Assembly (NCBI GenBank): GCA_016873405.1
Contig: VGXH01000053.1
Coordinates: 1 to 8,899, forward strand
Origin: a bacterium
Lineage (GTDB): Bacteria; Krumholzibacteriota; Krumholzibacteria; LZORAL124-64-63
Length of the DNA stretch: 8,899 nucleotides
Reading direction: 5' to 3'
The notes below the pieces were generated by a model. The model saw only the letters and a list, made by a program, of their open reading frames with translations, ran no database searches and was not told where the DNA came from. Positions 5,823 to 8,899 of the stretch are shown here, piece after piece. Each line of letters opens with the position of its first letter. Position 1 is the first letter of the stretch. Made by a program: the position numbers and the translations under genes.

Positions 5823-6581
5823 ATGACCAAGATCGTGTCCATCTCGAACCAGAAGGGCGGCGTCGGCAAGACCACCACCGCCGTCAACCTGGCCGCCAGC
5901 CTGGCCGTCGCCGAGCGGCGGACGCTGCTGCTGGACTTCGATCCCCAAGGCAACGCGACCAGTGGCGTGGGGGCATCCGCTGGCGACAAAACGAGTTATG
6001 AGTTCCTTCTGGGTTCGGCGGCCTTTGGTGAGGCCGTGCAGACGACCAAGCTGCCGTACCTGGACGTCCTGGCCACCGATCGCCGGCTGGCCGGCGCCGA
6101 GATCGAGCTGGTGGGCGAGGACAGCCGCGAAGGCTTCCTCAAGCGCGCGCTGGCGCCCTTGCGCGGCCGCTACGAGTTCATCCTCATCGACACGCCGCCG
6201 TCGCTGGGCCTGCTGACGCTCAACGCGCTGACCGCGGCCGATTCGGTGCTGATCCCGATCCAGTGCGAGTACTACGCCCTGGAGGGCCTGAGCCAGCTGC
6301 TCAGCACGGTGCAGCTGGTGCAGCGCGGCCTGAACAAGGACCTGCGCCTCGAGGGCGTGCTGCTGACGATGTTCGACCGCCGCCTGCGCCTGTCCAACCA
6401 GGTCGCGGACGAGGCTACCGACTTCTTCGGCGAGATGGTCTACGAGACCCGCATCCCGCGCAACGTCCGGCTGAGCGAGGCGCCCTCGTTCGGGCAGCCG
6501 ATCTGCCTGTACGATGTGGAGTGCGTCGGCTCGCAGAGCTACCTGGATCTCGCGAAGGAAGTCATCGCGGACAACTCATAA
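5823..6581 (+). CDS. parA: Chromosome partitioning ATPase ParA (Soj)
   Basis: 252 residues, the usual size of a chromosomal ParA lacking an N-terminal HTH domain. ParA dimerises on ATP, binds DNA non-specifically and is released by ParB-parS complexes, driving origin segregation. Visible: deviant Walker A KGGVGKTTT (11-19) with both lysines; Walker A' LLLDFDPQGNAT (35-46); Walker B FILIDTPPSLGLL (119-131); and the C-terminal NVRLSEAPS (214-222) region carrying a conserved arginine used for DNA binding in Soj. The start at 5823 gives the canonical MTKIVSISNQKGG beginning; an in-frame ATG at 5691 would run through parS site 2 and the promoter and is rejected. It is first in its own transcription unit, 42 bases before parB. 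Rare AT-rich codons cluster at about 5984-6033. Confidence 0.97.
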   Translation: MTKIVSISNQKGGVGKTTTAVNLAASLAVAERRTLLLDFDPQGNATSGVGASAGDKTSYEFLLGSAAFGEAVQTTKLPYLDVLATDRRLAGAEIELVGEDSREGFLKRALAPLRGRYEFILIDTPPSLGLLTLNALTAADSVLIPIQCEYYALEGLSQLLSTVQLVQRGLNKDLRLEGVLLTMFDRRLRLSNQVADEATDFFGEMVYETRIPRNVRLSEAPSFGQPICLYDVECVGSQSYLDLAKEVIADNS

Positions 6582-6595
6582 CCGCGCAACGAGTT

Positions 6596-6615
6596 GCGGC
6601 CGTCGGCCGCCGGAG
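6596..6615 (+). promoter_or_regulatory. Hairpin and ribosome binding site between parA and parB
   Basis: GCGGCC (6596-6601) pairs with GGCCGC (6605-6610) around the 3-base loop GTC, immediately followed by GGAG (6612-6615), eight bases before the parB ATG at 6624. The ribosome binding site supports that ATG over an upstream in-frame TTG at 6594, which would lie inside the stem. The hairpin could modulate the ParA:ParB ratio; this is inference. Confidence 0.45.
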
Positions 6616-6623
6616 TGCCAACG

Positions 6624-7625
6624 ATGAACACGCCCGCCAACCGCAAGAACGTGCTGGGCAAGGGGCTCTCGGCGCTGATCCAGGGCGCCGATCTCAAGGG
6701 CGTCCCGCCGCTGACCCCCGAGGCGGTGCTGGCGGGCCAGGCTCCCGCCGGGGCGCCCGCCGGCCACCCGCTGAAGCTGCCGCTGGCGAGCATCGGCGTG
6801 AATCCCGACCAGCCGCGTAAGATATTTCACGACAACGAGTTGAATGAATTGGCGGATTCGATCCGGCAGGTCGGCGTGCTGCAGCCGGTCCTGGTGCGGC
6901 GCCTGGGCCCCGGCGAGGCGGCCTCGCGCGCGCCCGGCGAAGAGGGCAGCAGCGCGCCCCTGGAGTACTGCGTGGTGGCGGGCGAGCGCCGCGTGCGCGC
7001 GGCGAAGCTGGCGGGGCTCGGCGAGGTGCCGGTGCTGCTGGTCAGCTACGCGCAGACCGAGGCGCTGAAGGTGGCGCTGCTGGAGAACATCCAGCGCGAG
7101 GACCTCGGGCCGGTCGAGGAGGCCACCGCCTACCGCCAGCTGATGAACGAGTACGGCGCCACGCAGGAGGAAGTGGCCGCGATGCTGGGCCGCAACCGCA
7201 GCACGGTGGCGAACCTGCTGCGGCTGCTGACGCTCGAGGACGAGATCCTCGATCTGCTGCAGGACGGCCACATCACCACCGGCCACGGCAAGGCGCTGCT
7301 GGGACTGCCGCCGGGGCCGGCGCGCGTGGCGCTGGCGAAGATGTGCCGCGCGCGCGGGCTGTCGGTGCGCGACTGCGAGCGGCGCGTGCGCGCCGGCGGC
7401 GCCAGGCCGGCGCGCAAGTCGGCGAAGAAGCGGGGCGCGCAGGCGGCCGGCGCCGACGATCCGGCGCTGCGCGCGCTGGTGCAGCGGGCCGAGGCGGTGT
7501 ACGGCTCGCCGGTGACGATCGAGCGCGATCCGAAGACGGGCAAGGGCCAGGTCAGCGTCCGCTTCTTCAACGACGCGGACCTGATCCGCCTGTTGCAGAT
7601 CATGGGCGTGGACACGGAGCTGTGA
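6624..7625 (+). CDS. parB: Chromosome partitioning protein ParB (Spo0J), parS-binding
   Basis: 333 residues. ParB binds parS, uses CTP to clamp and slide along neighbouring DNA, and stimulates ParA. Visible: N-terminal LGKGLSALI (11-19), the conserved ParA-stimulating peptide; ParB/Srx-type CTP-binding domain with GERRVRAAKLAGL (120-132) and LLENIQREDLGPVEEA (152-167); helix-turn-helix around ATQEEVAAMLGRNRSTVANLLRLL (179-202, recognition of parS); GHGKALLGL (220-228); a basic linker at about 256-272; and a C-terminal dimerisation segment ending SVRFFNDADLIRLLQIMG. A 15-20 residue Gly/Glu/Ala insert (about 95-112) lengthens a loop between VLVRR and YCVVAGERR. Two perfect parS sites upstream of parA are its predicted targets. 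AT-rich rare codons occur at about 6817-6860. Confidence 0.97.
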   Translation: MNTPANRKNVLGKGLSALIQGADLKGVPPLTPEAVLAGQAPAGAPAGHPLKLPLASIGVNPDQPRKIFHDNELNELADSIRQVGVLQPVLVRRLGPGEAASRAPGEEGSSAPLEYCVVAGERRVRAAKLAGLGEVPVLLVSYAQTEALKVALLENIQREDLGPVEEATAYRQLMNEYGATQEEVAAMLGRNRSTVANLLRLLTLEDEILDLLQDGHITTGHGKALLGLPPGPARVALAKMCRARGLSVRDCERRVRAGGARPARKSAKKRGAQAAGADDPALRALVQRAEAVYGSPVTIERDPKTGKGQVSVRFFNDADLIRLLQIMGVDTEL

Positions 7626-7635
7626 GTCGGACCCC

Positions 7636-8899
7636 ATGAGACGATTGGCCAAATGGCTGGGCCGCCCCCTGCTGCTGCGTCTGTTGCTGGGCGTGCTGGT
7701 CGCGGCGTCGCTCGCGTTCCTGGTCGCGACGCTGGTGAGGCTGAGCAACGACTACGCGCAGGCCGGCTCGCTGCGCGGCCTGTGGCAGGCCGAGTGGCGC
7801 GGCGGCCAGCTGTTGCGCGACGTCATCGGCCACGGCGTCTTCCAGTTCCTGGTCCTGGTCGTCGGCTGGAGCGCCTACACGCGTCTGCGTCTGCGCGAGC
7901 TGGGCCAGCTGCGCCTGCGCCGCAGCGAGCAGAAGTACCGCAACATCATCAACCACGCCGGCGAGGCCATCTTCCTGCTCGATGCGCAGGGGCGCGTTCT
8001 GGAGTGGAACAAGAAGTCCGAGGAGCTCTTCCGGCAGCCGCGGCGCAACGTGCTGGGCCGGCGGCTGCCGGACGTGGCGCCGGAGCTGCAGCTGGACACG
8101 GCGCAGATCTTCGGTGATGTGGCGCGCGCGCGCCGCAGCCTGGCCTACGAAGTGACGCTGCCGCAGGAAGGAGGCGCGCCGCGGCTGCTGGCGTTGATCT
8201 TCACGGCGATCCTGCCCGGCAGCGGCCCCCTCGCCGAGCGCGAGACGACGCACGTCGTGATCGCCCGCGACATCACCAGCGAAAAGCAGTTCGAGAGCCG
8301 ACTGAGCGAGACCGAGAAGCTGGTGGGCATCGGCCAGCTGGCGGCCGGCATCGCGCACCAGCTCAACACGCCGCTGGGCGCGATCCTGCTGTCGGCGCAG
8401 ATGCTGGAGGAGGCCGCGCACAGCGAGGACGAGCAGGACGACATCCGCCGCATCATCCGACAGACCGAGCAGTGCCGCGGGATCATCAAGGGATTGCTGA
8501 ACTTCGCGCGCCCGACGGGCACCGAGCGCGGCCGGTTGGACCTGGCCGCCGTCGTGCGCGACACGGTCTACCTGATGGAGAAGAACCTGAAGGTGGCGGG
8601 CATCGAGGTCGCCATCGACGCCCACGCGGAGACCTGGGTCTACGGCAACCGCAACGAGCTGGAGCAGGTCATCTTCAACCTGCTGGTCAACGCGATGGAC
8701 GCGATGGAGGCCGCCGGCGCCGGCGGCCGCGTGGCGCTCAGCATCGCCGACGGCGGCCCGGGCGAACTGCGCCTGACCGTCGCCGACACGGGGCCCGGCG
8801 TGCCGGCGGCCACGCGCGCGAGCGTCTTCCTGCCGTTCTTCACCACCAAGGACTACGGCAAGGGCACGGGGCTGGGGCTGTCGATCGTCGCGCGTAAAA
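7636..8899 (+). CDS. PAS-domain sensor histidine kinase, 3'-truncated by window edge
   Basis: Open from the ATG at 7636 to the last base; 421 residues are visible. Membrane sensor kinase that would autophosphorylate and pass phosphate to an unseen response regulator. Two hydrophobic segments (about 12-34 and 64-83) flank a short outside loop of about 30 residues. A PAS-like domain follows (about 98-215: YRNIINHAGEAIFLLDAQG ... VVIARDITSEKQ). The HisKA H-box GIGQLAAGIAHQLNTPLGAI carries His241. The ATPase domain has the N-box NELEQVIFNLLVNAMDAM (340-357), G1 DTGPGVP (384-390), F-box FLPFFTTK and G2 GKGTGLGLSIV (408-418), so only the last stretch is missing. The residue after His241 is Gln, not the usual Glu. 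The small sensing loop suggests a membrane or cytoplasmic PAS signal. It starts 10 bases after parB with no good ribosome binding site, so co-transcription is likely. The signal is unknown. Confidence 0.92.
   Translation, partial: MRRLAKWLGRPLLLRLLLGVLVAASLAFLVATLVRLSNDYAQAGSLRGLWQAEWRGGQLLRDVIGHGVFQFLVLVVGWSAYTRLRLRELGQLRLRRSEQKYRNIINHAGEAIFLLDAQGRVLEWNKKSEELFRQPRRNVLGRRLPDVAPELQLDTAQIFGDVARARRSLAYEVTLPQEGGAPRLLALIFTAILPGSGPLAERETTHVVIARDITSEKQFESRLSETEKLVGIGQLAAGIAHQLNTPLGAILLSAQMLEEAAHSEDEQDDIRRIIRQTEQCRGIIKGLLNFARPTGTERGRLDLAAVVRDTVYLMEKNLKVAGIEVAIDAHAETWVYGNRNELEQVIFNLLVNAMDAMEAAGAGGRVALSIADGGPGELRLTVADTGPGVPAATRASVFLPFFTTKDYGKGTGLGLSIVARK

Noticed and set aside
4737..5948. Minus-strand open frame across rsmG, the parS region and the parA start
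   Set aside because: It would run through both parS sites and the parAB promoter and has low-complexity composition; an artefact of high GC.
6594..6623. Upstream TTG start for ParB
   Set aside because: It lies inside a hairpin and precedes the ribosome binding site at 6612-6615 that serves the ATG at 6624.
7600..8625. Minus-strand open frame opposite the histidine kinase
   Set aside because: Gln/Ala/Arg/Leu-rich shadow; the sense frame has clear PAS, HisKA and ATPase motifs.

Overview
The window is very GC-rich (about 70% by eye) and every gene lies on the + strand. It carries the conserved bacterial origin-proximal block jag (partial) - mnmE - mnmG - rsmG - parA - parB, followed by a membrane histidine kinase that runs off the right edge. 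The gene order matches the yidC-jag-mnmE-mnmG-rsmG-parAB arrangement of many bacteria; yidC would be expected just to the left. High GC together with jag plus mnmE/mnmG argues against low-GC Firmicutes. It also argues against Actinobacteria, which usually lack mnmE/mnmG here. It would fit a deltaproteobacterial/myxobacterial, Gemmatimonadota or FCB-type (candidate phylum) genome, but the phylum cannot be fixed from this sequence.

Layout. Bases 2-1198 hold the C-terminal part of a Jag/KhpB RNA-binding protein with an unusual Arg-Gly-rich tract, a long low-complexity linker, then KH and R3H domains. Bases 1199-1270 hold two GC-rich hairpins. Bases 1282-2760 (mnmE) and 2765-4840 (mnmG) encode the two subunits of the tRNA wobble-uridine modification enzyme. 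Both genes carry in-frame palindromic or repetitive inserts built on TTGCGCCGGCGCAA. Bases 4827-5573 hold a divergent rsmG that overlaps mnmG. Bases 5574-5822 form the only long non-coding stretch, with two perfect parS sites and a good sigma70-like promoter. Bases 5823-6581 (parA) and 6624-7625 (parB) encode the chromosome segregation ATPase and CTPase/DNA-binding protein. From 7636 to the right edge is a PAS-containing sensor histidine kinase lacking only its extreme C-terminus.

How the genes work together. Jag, MnmE, MnmG and RsmG are RNA or translation factors (RNA binding, tRNA U34 modification, 16S rRNA methylation), closely packed and probably co-expressed, with a possible attenuating hairpin between jag and mnmE. 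ParA and ParB act with the two parS sites in their own promoter region to segregate the origin and probably to autoregulate. The kinase starts 10 bases after parB and is probably co-transcribed with it.

The strongest unexplained signal is the family of palindromic and tandem repeats inserted in frame into surface loops of two adjacent housekeeping genes. In MnmE they bracket a degenerate G4 (guanine-recognition) motif. Also notable are the RG-rich tract in Jag and several short patches of rare, AT-rich codons inside otherwise extremely GC-rich genes. I found no phage, IS, CRISPR, tRNA or rRNA.
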